Positions 30,070 through 36,859 of a stretch of 36,859 bases of DNA are shown piece by piece; the first letter of the stretch is position 1; each line of letters starts with the position of its first letter. The notes under the pieces are model-generated. The model was not told the origin of the DNA, did not search any database, and saw only the letters and a program-made list of their open reading frames with translations. The stretch comes from a virus, in IMG/VR virus record IMGVR_UViG_3300049927_000144, positions 1-36,859 of that record, one strand, 5' to 3'. The translations under genes and the position numbers were made by a program.

Positions 30070-30249
30070 TTTTGCCTCTAATGGATTTTAAAAAACGCGT
30101 AACGTAACGAACATTTGTAACAACTTACCAGAGTAAAGTAACTAGTGTAACATTTGTAGATACACTCACTCGCTAAATCTTCGTTTCTATCATTATTTTT
30201 CATTTGTTACAATTGTTACAGATGTTACACTGTTTTGTTTAAAATATTT
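30070..30249. other. Repeat-rich gap after the primase-helicase: candidate origin or operator
   Basis: This 180-bp AT-rich region has no gene. It contains five GTAAC (30099, 30104, 30117, 30138, 30147) and three GTTAC (30206, 30215, 30224) elements. The last three form tandem 9-bp units: TTGTTACAA, TTGTTACAG, ATGTTACAC at 30204-30230. AGTGTAACAT (30144-30153) and ATGTTACACT (30222-30231) are a perfect 10-bp inverted pair. The position next to the replicative helicase suggests iterons. Confidence 0.55.
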
Positions 30250-32790
30250 TCAAAAAGGCAGATCGTCAGTGTTGCCACCGCTGCTATTCTCGTCAGTCGA
30301 TTCATTTTTTCCGGTCTTCGAGAGATCCGTAACAGTTGTAAATGGCTTGTTAAATTCATCCATCTGTGATGGTGCAAGCCAATCATCAGCAACGAACTTA
30401 TAAGGCCTGGCCATTTCTTCTTTGTAGGCTATCATGCTGCCACTCACCTGCATCATCACATCTTGCGGAAGGTTGAACCCCATGGGAATTTTGATGCGCT
30501 GTGGCACGTCTAATGTCATCTTCTTGCGCTCCAGGTATCCCTTCAATTCAATTGCATCAATTTTGTACTTGCTATTCTTCGGATCATTGAACACTTCAGT
30601 AAGATATTTCTGTGAGAATCGAAGCACCGGCAGCTTGTACAGCATGAACTGCTCCTGTATCCAATCTTCAAATACGCGGTCCACACGATTCTTCGTTGTT
30701 TCCACGATGATCTTCATCTGATCGGTAATGAAATCCTCCGGAGCGAACCACAAGCGGTCCACGCGCTGATGGAACACCGGCCGATTGAAAAGAAAGTGAA
30801 GCCAGGCTTCTGCTTCAATTTTCATTTTTGCCTCGAGGTCGGGATCCTTCTTCTCTTTAGGGATCACTGGCACACGCACCACGAACCACCGGCTCTCTCC
30901 TTCATCGATCTTCATCAGTCGATCGGCATCGTTGCTGCAGATGATGATCTTGCCGTAGTAGTTGATCTTGCGCACGTTCATGCCTTTGTGCTCGAGGTAA
31001 ATACTGTCGGATGTAACCAGCTGCTTCAGGCGTTCTTTCTCTGCTTTCTTGTCTACTTCGAGAAATCCTTCATCGATACTAATAATATATTTCGTGGCGT
31101 AGTGGCCGTTGAACTTCATCTGAAATTGCGCGTTGCCAAGTATGCACATGTTATCTCCGAAGATCATCTGCAGCCACTTCAGGAAGGTGGACTTTCCAGT
31201 GCCATTCTCGGGGCTCACTAGGCACGGTACCGGCAGCATTTGTTTCGGATGCTTCAGCATGACGGTGAGATAATCGAGTGCTACTGTGAACTGATCACCA
31301 CGGAAGGCATCTTCTCTTTCAAACATTCCTTGGTCATCCAAAATGATATTTCCCTGGCCACCGAACAGGTGCTTTAAAAATCCTGCTGTGCTCTTGATGC
31401 TGCCGGCTTTCGGTTGCCACTTTAGCGGCCGGCATACGTTATAGCATCCGTGAATGGATTGCTGGTAAGATCCGTTCCAGCTGGGCTCATTGCAAAAATC
31501 ATCGTAGCGAATAATCGTTTCAATGAAGTCGGGAAACTTTTTTCCGTAGTCGCGCTGGATCTCGCTGATCTTCCAGGGCACGATCTCTTCTTCCATTTCA
31601 CCATGCTTATTTTTCTTGCTGATAAGCTTCACCCAATCCGGACCCACGCGCATGAACTTTTCAGCATCCTCATGCTTTACAAAAACAGCTTCTCTTTTCT
31701 CGCTGTCGTAGATGTAGCGCCTTCGCTTGAATTTAAACTCGCGATTGCCGATAAAATCCGCATATGTTTTATAAAACTCTTGCTCATCAGTTAGGCCAAG
31801 CAGCTTGAAGACACGGCCCTGGATATCTTTGCTGATATCGTTGATCATGAAGCAATCGAAGAATACCCTGGCGCTGTTCAGATTGTGAAGATCTGCAACG
31901 ATATCCAATGTCTTCTCCGGATACTTTACCAGCAGATCATCGAGGCCCTTTGCATCGTTCATAAACTTGATGCGTTGGTGCATGAAGTACACCAGCTCAA
32001 GATCCACCAGCTCGTTGTCGATCAGGTGCTGCAGACTTTCGCGAAAGGCTTTAATGGATCCGTAAAAACTGTAGGCACGCTTGGCCAGGTCCTTGCCCTC
32101 GGCCCACTTAAGGCTGAGTAAATCTGCATCCACCAGGAAGACTATCTTCTGCACCTGGCAGGTGATCAGCAGCTCTTCGATATCTTCATGCAGCCGGCCT
32201 TTGATATCTCCATTGTAGAAACCATGGATACTTGGCAGGCCCACGATATCAACCCCACACAATGAAGCTTTGATGGATTTAATTTCTCCTTCCACCAGGA
32301 AGAGTGTGTGCAGCTGGCCAGGATTATTTTCTGCAGGAGCTTTGCCTTCTTTAGGCAATCTCTTCCCATCTACAACTTCAAATTGATCGTGCCATTCTTT
32401 TGCAAGCTTGAATTTTTCAATGATGGCTTTCGGGAAGAAAGGGAATTGCGGGCTTCCCGGATCCTGCTTGTATTTCATATCGCCTTTAGGCTCTCTCAGG
32501 CGCTTGCGAATAAAATCGCGACTCTGTTTTGAGTCCTCGCTTTTCCATCGGTAAGGCTGGCCATGCAGATTGAAATAACGGATTGCAATGTTTCCTTCCT
32601 GATCGGCATCGAGGATCTTGTAGTTGCGCGATTCCTGCTTTTCGGTAGTGACTATTTTGCCATCCTTAGTGTCATCGCTTCGGCTGGTCCAGGTGCGATG
32701 GAAAGTATTTTGTTTCTCATCAATGCCCAGCTCTGCCAGGCGCTGGGTTACGTAGGTGTAATCTATTGTGGTTGTAGAAGTAGGGAGCAC
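30250..32790 (-). CDS. Primase-helicase (TOPRIM + SF3 helicase) with SSB-type C-terminal tip
   Basis: The 846-residue protein combines priming and unwinding for phage DNA replication. A TOPRIM-like domain is indicated by LFLVEGEIKSIKAS (Glu167) and VFLVDADLLS (Asp221, Asp223). A superfamily 3 helicase domain, in the manner of D5/DUF5906 proteins, has Walker A SPENGTGKST (526-535), Walker B IISIDEG (Asp573-Glu574) and a motif C Asn620 in IIICSND. A conserved second catalytic primase module is not obvious. The end is acidic and disordered and closes with DDLPF, the tip used by bacterial SSBs to recruit partners. It lies 20 bp after a zinc-ribbon gene. Confidence 0.85.
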   Translation of the reverse strand: MLPTSTTTIDYTYVTQRLAELGIDEKQNTFHRTWTSRSDDTKDGKIVTTEKQESRNYKILDADQEGNIAIRYFNLHGQPYRWKSEDSKQSRDFIRKRLREPKGDMKYKQDPGSPQFPFFPKAIIEKFKLAKEWHDQFEVVDGKRLPKEGKAPAENNPGQLHTLFLVEGEIKSIKASLCGVDIVGLPSIHGFYNGDIKGRLHEDIEELLITCQVQKIVFLVDADLLSLKWAEGKDLAKRAYSFYGSIKAFRESLQHLIDNELVDLELVYFMHQRIKFMNDAKGLDDLLVKYPEKTLDIVADLHNLNSARVFFDCFMINDISKDIQGRVFKLLGLTDEQEFYKTYADFIGNREFKFKRRRYIYDSEKREAVFVKHEDAEKFMRVGPDWVKLISKKNKHGEMEEEIVPWKISEIQRDYGKKFPDFIETIIRYDDFCNEPSWNGSYQQSIHGCYNVCRPLKWQPKAGSIKSTAGFLKHLFGGQGNIILDDQGMFEREDAFRGDQFTVALDYLTVMLKHPKQMLPVPCLVSPENGTGKSTFLKWLQMIFGDNMCILGNAQFQMKFNGHYATKYIISIDEGFLEVDKKAEKERLKQLVTSDSIYLEHKGMNVRKINYYGKIIICSNDADRLMKIDEGESRWFVVRVPVIPKEKKDPDLEAKMKIEAEAWLHFLFNRPVFHQRVDRLWFAPEDFITDQMKIIVETTKNRVDRVFEDWIQEQFMLYKLPVLRFSQKYLTEVFNDPKNSKYKIDAIELKGYLERKKMTLDVPQRIKIPMGFNLPQDVMMQVSGSMIAYKEEMARPYKFVADDWLAPSQMDEFNKPFTTVTDLSKTGKNESTDENSSGGNTDDLPF

Positions 32791-32810
32791 AGGTTAAAAA
32801 ATTAGTTCGC

Positions 32811-33020
32811 TTAAAATATTCGTGGATCCTTCCGCACGCCAGATTTTATTGCACATCCGAAATCTTCGCATGCATCAGGAAGATCACATTCATCGCACGG
32901 TTGGAAATCTGAATCATCATCGGCCATCATGATGTTATAACAACTCAAACAATATCCTACGTCAATCGCATTTTTACCGTGTAATGGGTTACCACAAGTC
33001 CTGCATGCGGGACCTTTCAT
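32811..33020 (-). CDS. Small Cys-rich zinc-ribbon protein
   Basis: I choose ATG 33020, which overlaps the stop of the OB-fold-like gene in an ATGA junction, giving 69 residues (MKGPACRTCGNPLHGK); ATG 33032 (MAKGMKG) is an equal alternative. Four cysteines in two CxxC pairs (CRTC, CLSC) form a zinc ribbon, and CDECDLPDACEDFGC adds a second Cys cluster. It sits between the candidate ssDNA-binding protein and the primase-helicase, so a replication accessory role is likely. Confidence 0.55.
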   Translation of the reverse strand: MKGPACRTCGNPLHGKNAIDVGYCLSCYNIMMADDDSDFQPCDECDLPDACEDFGCAIKSGVRKDPRIF

Positions 33021-33331
33021 GCCTTTTGCCATTCGGCCAGTTTCAACTTGTTGTTGTAAGCAAACTCTTGCGATCCGGTAGGCATCCATCGCTCACCGTT
33101 CAGGTAAACGATAGCTTTCTTTTTCTCCTTCATGTTGCGCGCATCCAGAAAGCGGCTATCAGTTTGGCTGTTGCTCCATATCTCGATGCGAAAGAATTGT
33201 TCTTTGCGCTTTACATCGCCAAACTCATCTTTGGCTTCTGGTATCGATAAAATAACATATTGCTGAAAGCCTTTGCTCAGCGGCTTGATGCCACCTATAT
33301 TATTGATCAGCCCTACGATTTCTATTTTCAT
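33017..33331 (-). CDS. Candidate ssDNA-binding protein (DUF3127-like OB fold)
   Basis: The 104-residue protein begins with MKIEIVGLINNIGGIKPLSKGFQ and continues with FFRIEIWSNS and KKKAIVYLNGERWM, the strand order of a small OB fold. The pattern resembles the Bacteroidota DUF3127 family. It has no acidic C-terminal tip of the kind SSBs use to contact partners; the primase-helicase two genes on carries such a tip instead. It overlaps the zinc-ribbon gene by 4 nt. Confidence 0.55.
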   Translation of the reverse strand: MKIEIVGLINNIGGIKPLSKGFQQYVILSIPEAKDEFGDVKRKEQFFRIEIWSNSQTDSRFLDARNMKEKKKAIVYLNGERWMPTGSQEFAYNNKLKLAEWQKA

Positions 33332-33334
33332 GGT

Positions 33335-33646
33335 TTATTGGTTAAGGGGTGCTGTTTCGTTTTCCTTAGGTTCTTCATGCTCCACAGGTCCGATGAGTTT
33401 CTCGGCCTCACAGATAACTTGCTCTCGCCGGGTTGTAAGGTGAGTTTGAATGATTACCAGAATTCGGTTGATGAGTTCTGTTGGCAAATCGATCACATAC
33501 GGCTTGCCTTCTTTTTCAAATGCTATTCCGGTGATCGAATTAATGATATCGCGCTGGTGCAATATATTCTTCAGGTCATCTTCTACCTGATCCTTGGCCG
33601 CACTGAGTGCTTTGATGGCTTCAAATTTTTCGTCTATGGTTTTCAT
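33335..33646 (-). CDS. Hypothetical protein of the replication block
   Basis: The 103-residue protein is helical with an acidic tail (GPVEHEEPKENETAPLNQ). It has a short beta element (GIAFEKEGKPYVIDLP) between two helices. There is no export signal. It overlaps its upstream neighbour by 4 nt and is 3 bp from the OB-fold-like gene. Function unknown. Confidence 0.5.
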   Translation of the reverse strand: MKTIDEKFEAIKALSAAKDQVEDDLKNILHQRDIINSITGIAFEKEGKPYVIDLPTELINRILVIIQTHLTTRREQVICEAEKLIGPVEHEEPKENETAPLNQ

Positions 33647-33900
33647 TTGAGTTGTTTTTGGTCTTTAGGAGTTGCTTTATCTAGTGGAATGAATGAATTT
33701 TCGGGAGCCTTACCTGTCACCCGGAGATAATCCGTTTCTGCCTTTGCGCTGGCAACGATAACGGTCGAGACTTCTGACAATGAATGAGCCCTTTTAAGTT
33801 CGCGCTCCAATGCCAATGGATTCTTCATTTCATCATCATCACTTAATCGCTCTAATTGGGCGAATAAGTGATTGCGTAAATCCTCAATCTTGTTTTGCAT
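33643..33900 (-). CDS. Small helical phage protein associated with the HNH gene
   Basis: The 85-residue protein starts MQNKIEDLRNHLFAQLERL and continues with a helix ending VIVASAKAETDYLRVTG. I know similar short proteins with this opening from Gram-negative phages, usually of unknown function. It overlaps the HNH gene by 17 nt and the next gene by 4 nt. Confidence 0.55.
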   Translation of the reverse strand: MQNKIEDLRNHLFAQLERLSDDDEMKNPLALERELKRAHSLSEVSTVIVASAKAETDYLRVTGKAPENSFIPLDKATPKDQKQLK

Positions 33901-34627
33901 AGTTTTTGATTTTGCGTTTGACTTTTGCCACCAATAAAATTGTACTGCGCAATTCCGGAGAGAATCTCGCGATCGTGTTGCGCTCCATGTGCTGTTGTGC
34001 AGTTTCTAAGAACAGATTAGAAGGTTCGCAGTTTAAAGTGTCGCGATCTTTAAAACCAACCAACATGCCATCCGGTATGGGCCCAATAAATTTTTCGTAG
34101 TTATATCTGTGAAGTTGCTGCCAATCATTCACACTCAACCGAATCCATTTATAAGGAATAGGATTTCCTTTACATGGATTTTTCGTGATGATATCACCAT
34201 CGTTCATTGTGTTGTGAGGGACATTGCCTTTCGGAAACCAAGTTTTGCGCATAGCTTCAGAAAGAAACTCCACCGGTATTTTCTTCCCTTTGTAGAAAGG
34301 TATATTCCCTGTTTTGAGCTTGGTGTCTCGACCATTGGTTATACCTCTGTTTTTCATTGCTGCTACCACAACATTGACGGGCAGATTAAAATGGGCAGCT
34401 ATCTCTATTCTGGATTTACCTTGTGCAATTTGCTTTAACTCTTCTATTTCGGTTTCACTCCATATTTTCTTTCCCAAATCGCGCTTAATTTTCATTTGCG
34501 CGATCTGCCAACTAATAGAAGATTCACTTCGGCCGAGAGCCAAACCGATTTGTTTATTGGTGAGATTTAAATTTTCACGAATGAATTTTTTATCAACCTC
34601 TGTGAACCTCTCGAATGGCTTACCCAT
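33884..34627 (-). CDS. HNH endonuclease with N-terminal helix-turn-helix segments
   Basis: The 247-residue protein has two helix-turn-helix-like regions: residues about 20-46 (LTNKQIGLALGRSESSISW) and 55-95 (WSETEIEELKQIAQGKSRIEIAAHF). The C-terminal half holds an HNH_3-type nuclease: LHRYNYEKFIGPIPDGMLVG with His173, then KDRDTLNCEPSNLFL with Asp194/196, Asn199 and Asn204. Free-standing phage HNH proteins of this build act as homing endonucleases or as nicking enzymes. Its neighbours overlap on both sides, so it is part of the operon and not a simple insertion. Confidence 0.75.
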   Translation of the reverse strand: MGKPFERFTEVDKKFIRENLNLTNKQIGLALGRSESSISWQIAQMKIKRDLGKKIWSETEIEELKQIAQGKSRIEIAAHFNLPVNVVVAAMKNRGITNGRDTKLKTGNIPFYKGKKIPVEFLSEAMRKTWFPKGNVPHNTMNDGDIITKNPCKGNPIPYKWIRLSVNDWQQLHRYNYEKFIGPIPDGMLVGFKDRDTLNCEPSNLFLETAQQHMERNTIARFSPELRSTILLVAKVKRKIKNYAKQD

Positions 34628-35318
34628 TTGCCACCTCCATTTCTTTTACTTCCTCGGGCCGTCCGGTGGTAGAGATAACTTTAAAAGTGATGACCCACAC
34701 CCAAGGATTTGAATCCCAGGAATTTTTGCCATTGATGTTGTGCCAAAGGCTTTGATATGATCCTTTAGCTAAAAGGCATTCAACACCATCTTCTGCTCGC
34801 AGTCCTTTTACTTTGAAATAGTTTTTGAAAGTGCCATCTTCATACTCCACCACTCCTTCAGCAATCGAATCTTCTTCGCTGATATCTTGTAGGCGCTTGA
34901 CATGAATTTCTTTTATCTGTAGCCAAATGCGTGCGGCCGCTTTGAGCATGAATATGGAAGGCTTCCACTTCCATCCCATTGTTTTTAAAATTTCCTCATG
35001 ACCAACAATCGCCTTGTATAAAAATTCTTCATTGTCATTGGCATCTACCGTGAACATTCTGCAATAAGTTTCGCGCACCCAAAGGAGATCACCTGGTTGG
35101 CCGTACCGATTTTTTGTTTCTCTTGTATTGCCATCGCTTATCCAAAACATTTGTTCACCATTCGATCTATACATGTTCAATGACGGGCAAATAGATTTTG
35201 CATTATTCATCCAACTGTCGGTTGGTTGTGGATTAATTATTCGCCTGGTCTGAGTTTTCCTGCCTGCAATAATTGCGTTCACCATTTCGGTGCTGAATAA
35301 TATCGGGCGCTCTTTCAT
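34620..35318 (-). CDS. ASCH-like phage protein
   Basis: The 232-residue protein begins MKERPILFSTEMVNAIIAGRKTQTRR, the hallmark start of a phage family with an ASCH (PUA-like) fold, followed by YGQPGDLLWVRETYC and the RIWLQIKEIHVKRLQDISEEDSIAEG segment typical of the same family. It closes with WDSNPWVWVITFKVI. ASCH proteins are thought to bind RNA or modified bases. It overlaps the HNH gene by 8 nt and the preceding gene by 4 nt. The biochemical role is not established from sequence. Confidence 0.75.
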   Translation of the reverse strand: MKERPILFSTEMVNAIIAGRKTQTRRIINPQPTDSWMNNAKSICPSLNMYRSNGEQMFWISDGNTRETKNRYGQPGDLLWVRETYCRMFTVDANDNEEFLYKAIVGHEEILKTMGWKWKPSIFMLKAAARIWLQIKEIHVKRLQDISEEDSIAEGVVEYEDGTFKNYFKVKGLRAEDGVECLLAKGSYQSLWHNINGKNSWDSNPWVWVITFKVISTTGRPEEVKEMEVANG

Positions 35319-35572
35319 GCGAATAAGTTTAGTTGGTTGTCGGTGGCTAAGGGCTGAGCTTCACCACGTGCCCCGTTCTTTGCTCTGTTATAGCCCATGT
35401 TTTCGAAGGGTTTGTTTAATATTTTTATCGCGTCCTCCAGCTGTGGTATTCGCTCCCTGGCCATGCGCACTCCTTCTTTTATTTTGATATCGGCAGAGGC
35501 AATGCCTTCGTAGCCGAGCCACTTGTACTCGTTCTCCAGGTGTTTCTTCAATATTTTGACCGGGTAGTGCAT
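35315..35572 (-). CDS. Hypothetical small protein
   Basis: The 85-residue protein has a helical middle (YPVKILKKHLENEYKWLG, KIKEGVRMARERIPQLEDAIKIL) and a disordered end (GARGEAQPLATDNQLNLFA). The final QLNLFA resembles a sliding-clamp-binding peptide (QLxLF), so a contact with the host beta clamp is possible. It overlaps the ASCH-like gene by 4 nt. Confidence 0.5.
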   Translation of the reverse strand: MHYPVKILKKHLENEYKWLGYEGIASADIKIKEGVRMARERIPQLEDAIKILNKPFENMGYNRAKNGARGEAQPLATDNQLNLFA

Positions 35573-35716
35573 TCATAGCAAATGTTTATTGGCGAGTAAA
35601 AAAAACAATCCCAGGAAAAGCATAGCGGCAATGATCAGCCCTGCAGCCATCACTACTGTGGCAAATGCAATTGCATTATGCTTGAGTGTAAGCCGAAGAA
35701 TGTAGAAGCGTGTCAT
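35573..35716 (-). CDS. Small membrane protein (47 aa)
   Basis: The ATG at 35716 overlaps the stop of the upstream gene in an ATGA junction, so I take the short form, 47 residues, not the longer frame to 35797. It has a basic start (MTRFYILRLTLKH) and one long hydrophobic helix (AFATVVMAAGLIIAAMLFLG). It would insert in the inner membrane; function unknown. Confidence 0.5.
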   Translation of the reverse strand: MTRFYILRLTLKHNAIAFATVVMAAGLIIAAMLFLGLFFLLANKHLL

Positions 35717-36114
35717 ATTCGCTCGAAGTGTTGAAGTATGGTGTGCTGCTTTATGATGAACCGGCACACGTAGATGCTGCCGATGAAAGCGCGGCAACTG
35801 AACAATGGTCCTTTATAGTCGACCTCGTCGCAGATCTGCAAGCGAAGGCCTCGAATTACGTTATGCCGGTATTGCATACCCGCTTTGATATCGCGTGCAG
35901 GCTCGGTGAGGCCCTTGCGAATTTCATCCACGCACCATTTGTGTGTGCTCGGGATGCGGTTCATAATTTCTCGCATGATGTGGTCGTTATCAATTTGCAT
36001 ATCCTCTAGTGATATCTCGTAAGAAAGATTCCTGCGCGCCCGTGCCATGTGCCGGCAGCTGTTGGCGTAGATATCGAGTAGGGCCTCATCAGAGACTTCG
36101 TTGATGCGGATCAT
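35713..36114 (-). CDS. Hypothetical early protein
   Basis: The 133-residue protein is mostly helical with a positively charged middle and several cysteines (SCRHMARARRNLSYE, LFSCRAFIG). It has no clear membrane segment and overlaps both neighbours by 4 nt. I do not recognise the family. Confidence 0.45.
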   Translation of the reverse strand: MIRINEVSDEALLDIYANSCRHMARARRNLSYEISLEDMQIDNDHIMREIMNRIPSTHKWCVDEIRKGLTEPARDIKAGMQYRHNVIRGLRLQICDEVDYKGPLFSCRAFIGSIYVCRFIIKQHTILQHFERI

Positions 36115-36326
36115 ATGTGCTGCATGCTTATAACCTTACCAGGGCGCCAGTAGCCTGTAAAAACATTGCACTGATAATCATGTTGTGCTTCGTACCAGGC
36201 GCGATCGTATAGAAGCTCTTGCTCAGTCTTTTCAAAATGCCAACCGTTATAAATCTTGCGCAACATCCACTCGATGTTCCGAAGTACGCGGCTTGCCGCG
36301 CGTTTGCGTTTGAATGCATATGTCAT
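36111..36326 (-). CDS. Hypothetical small basic protein
   Basis: The 71-residue protein has a strongly basic N-terminus (MTYAFKRKRAASRVLRNIEWMLRKI) and aromatic residues in the second half (YDRAWYEAQHDYQ). Nucleic-acid contact is possible. It overlaps the next gene by 4 nt and lies 2 bp after the 106-residue gene. Confidence 0.45.
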   Translation of the reverse strand: MTYAFKRKRAASRVLRNIEWMLRKIYNGWHFEKTEQELLYDRAWYEAQHDYQCNVFTGYWRPGKVISMQHI

Positions 36327-36328
36327 GG

Positions 36329-36649
36329 TTAAGCGATGTTGAAGGGATGAGGATTCGCTATCACAAAACTTTCGGGAAAACGAATGCTAGTTGCTCGGAT
36401 ATGTTCCGCCTGGTCCTGAATGATTTCTTCTTCCAGGAAGAGCTCTTCTTTGGGTGCTGCAATCAAAACGGTTTCAACACGAGAATATAATTCAGAAAAA
36501 TTATCAATCATTCTGTTGCGCTCAGCTTCATCTGACGGAAAGCCATGTGCACATTCTATACCTCGTTCATTGTAAGCAATCACCATACAATGATCAGCTT
36601 CTTTAGATTCGATGATCCTCGTCATCGAATTGGATAAATTTTTTTCCAT
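36329..36649 (-). CDS. Hypothetical early protein
   Basis: The 106-residue acidic protein (MEKNLSNSMTRIIESKEADH) has a helical central part and ends in FPESFVIANPHPFNIA. No motif, signal or membrane helix is seen. It is 4 bp after the Cys-rich protein gene at the window edge. Confidence 0.45.
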   Translation of the reverse strand: MEKNLSNSMTRIIESKEADHCMVIAYNERGIECAHGFPSDEAERNRMIDNFSELYSRVETVLIAAPKEELFLEEEIIQDQAEHIRATSIRFPESFVIANPHPFNIA

Positions 36650-36653
36650 GGAT

Positions 36654-36857
36654 TTAGAGTTTTGAAGGTTGATTCAAGTATTCTTCCTGGCAGATCTCTT
36701 TGCAATGGCATAAGTGCTTGCCGCATTTGCCAAGGCCGGTGTCGAAGTTTGCGCGAGGCTTGGTATAAACTTCACGGCCTACATTTTTAAGCCTACGCAT
36801 GCTCTCAGCTATCTCCGGATCTGAGGGATTGCCAAAGAGAATCACCCGGCTCTCCAT
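36654..36857 (-). CDS. Small Cys-rich protein, possibly cut by the window edge
   Basis: The frame ends with GLGKCGKHLCHCKEICQEEYL, a Cys/His cluster (C-x4-C-x-C-x3-C) that probably binds zinc. The ATG at 36857 (67 residues) lies only two bases from the window end, so a longer protein starting outside is possible. Function unknown. Confidence 0.45.
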   Translation of the reverse strand: MESRVILFGNPSDPEIAESMRRLKNVGREVYTKPRANFDTGLGKCGKHLCHCKEICQEEYLNQPSKL

Positions 36858-36859
36858 CT

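Noticed and set aside
30099-30231. GTAAC repeats as a CRISPR array
   Set aside because: Units are 5-9 bp without spacers of constant length and occur in both orientations.
33884-34627. HNH gene as a recent selfish insertion
   Set aside because: It overlaps both neighbours by 8 and 17 nt with no sign of a disrupted gene, so it looks like an established member of the operon.

Overview
The window is a contiguous stretch of a tailed-phage or prophage genome from a Bacteroidota host, plausibly a Chitinophaga/Sphingobacteria relative. Every gene I can support lies on the minus strand, and there are no rRNA, tRNA or host housekeeping genes. The host assignment rests on four things: signal peptides ending A|Q, SprB-type repeats like those of gliding adhesins, an SSB-type DDLPF tail, and a family of small proteins I associate with Bacteroidota phages. 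Genes are packed with 1-8 nt overlaps, so the few gaps are informative. Transcription runs from high to low coordinates.

Early/replication region (36.86-29.5 kb, read leftward): small unknown proteins, an ASCH-like protein, an HNH endonuclease with N-terminal helix-turn-helix segments, a small OB-fold-like candidate ssDNA-binding protein, a zinc-ribbon protein, and an 846-aa TOPRIM-SF3 primase-helicase ending in DDLPF. A 180-bp gap follows with at least eight GTAAC/GTTAC repeats, a candidate origin or operator.

Diversity-generating retroelement (29.5-27.1 kb): three small tandem genes each carry a 75-nt variable repeat (VR). They are followed by an intergenic 75-nt template repeat (TR) and a reverse transcriptase with LPIGNYLSQ and YADD motifs. 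All 36 TR/VR mismatches (15, 12 and 9 for the three VRs) fall on sense-strand adenines of the TR; none of the 57 other positions differs. This is the signature of adenine-specific mutagenic retrohoming. The targets are not tail fibres but small soluble proteins encoded among early genes.

Three small genes (27.1-25.96 kb) lead to a 159-bp gap rich in repeats. Late genes then follow in four blocks. The first (25.8-18.5 kb) has a tail-tube-like protein, fibre proteins and a lysis cassette (holin candidates, a DUF5675-like protein, a unimolecular-spanin candidate). The second (18.4-14.8 kb) has an S49 protease/scaffold, a major capsid protein with an odd signal-peptide-like N-terminus, and a second tube-like protein. 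The third (14.66-2.87 kb) has the portal, connectors, tail proteins and tape measure. The fourth (2.82 kb to the edge) has the terminases. Each block is preceded by a CGTCCTA motif in the gap before it, 33-34 nt upstream of the start codon in three of four cases, which suggests a phage-specific late promoter or activator site.

Virion proteins are decorated with carbohydrate-binding-like modules (one 58-aa module is shared by a connector and a fibre protein), an insert in the capsid protein, and three SprB-like repeats in a tail protein. No integrase, repressor or attachment site is visible, so lifestyle cannot be decided.
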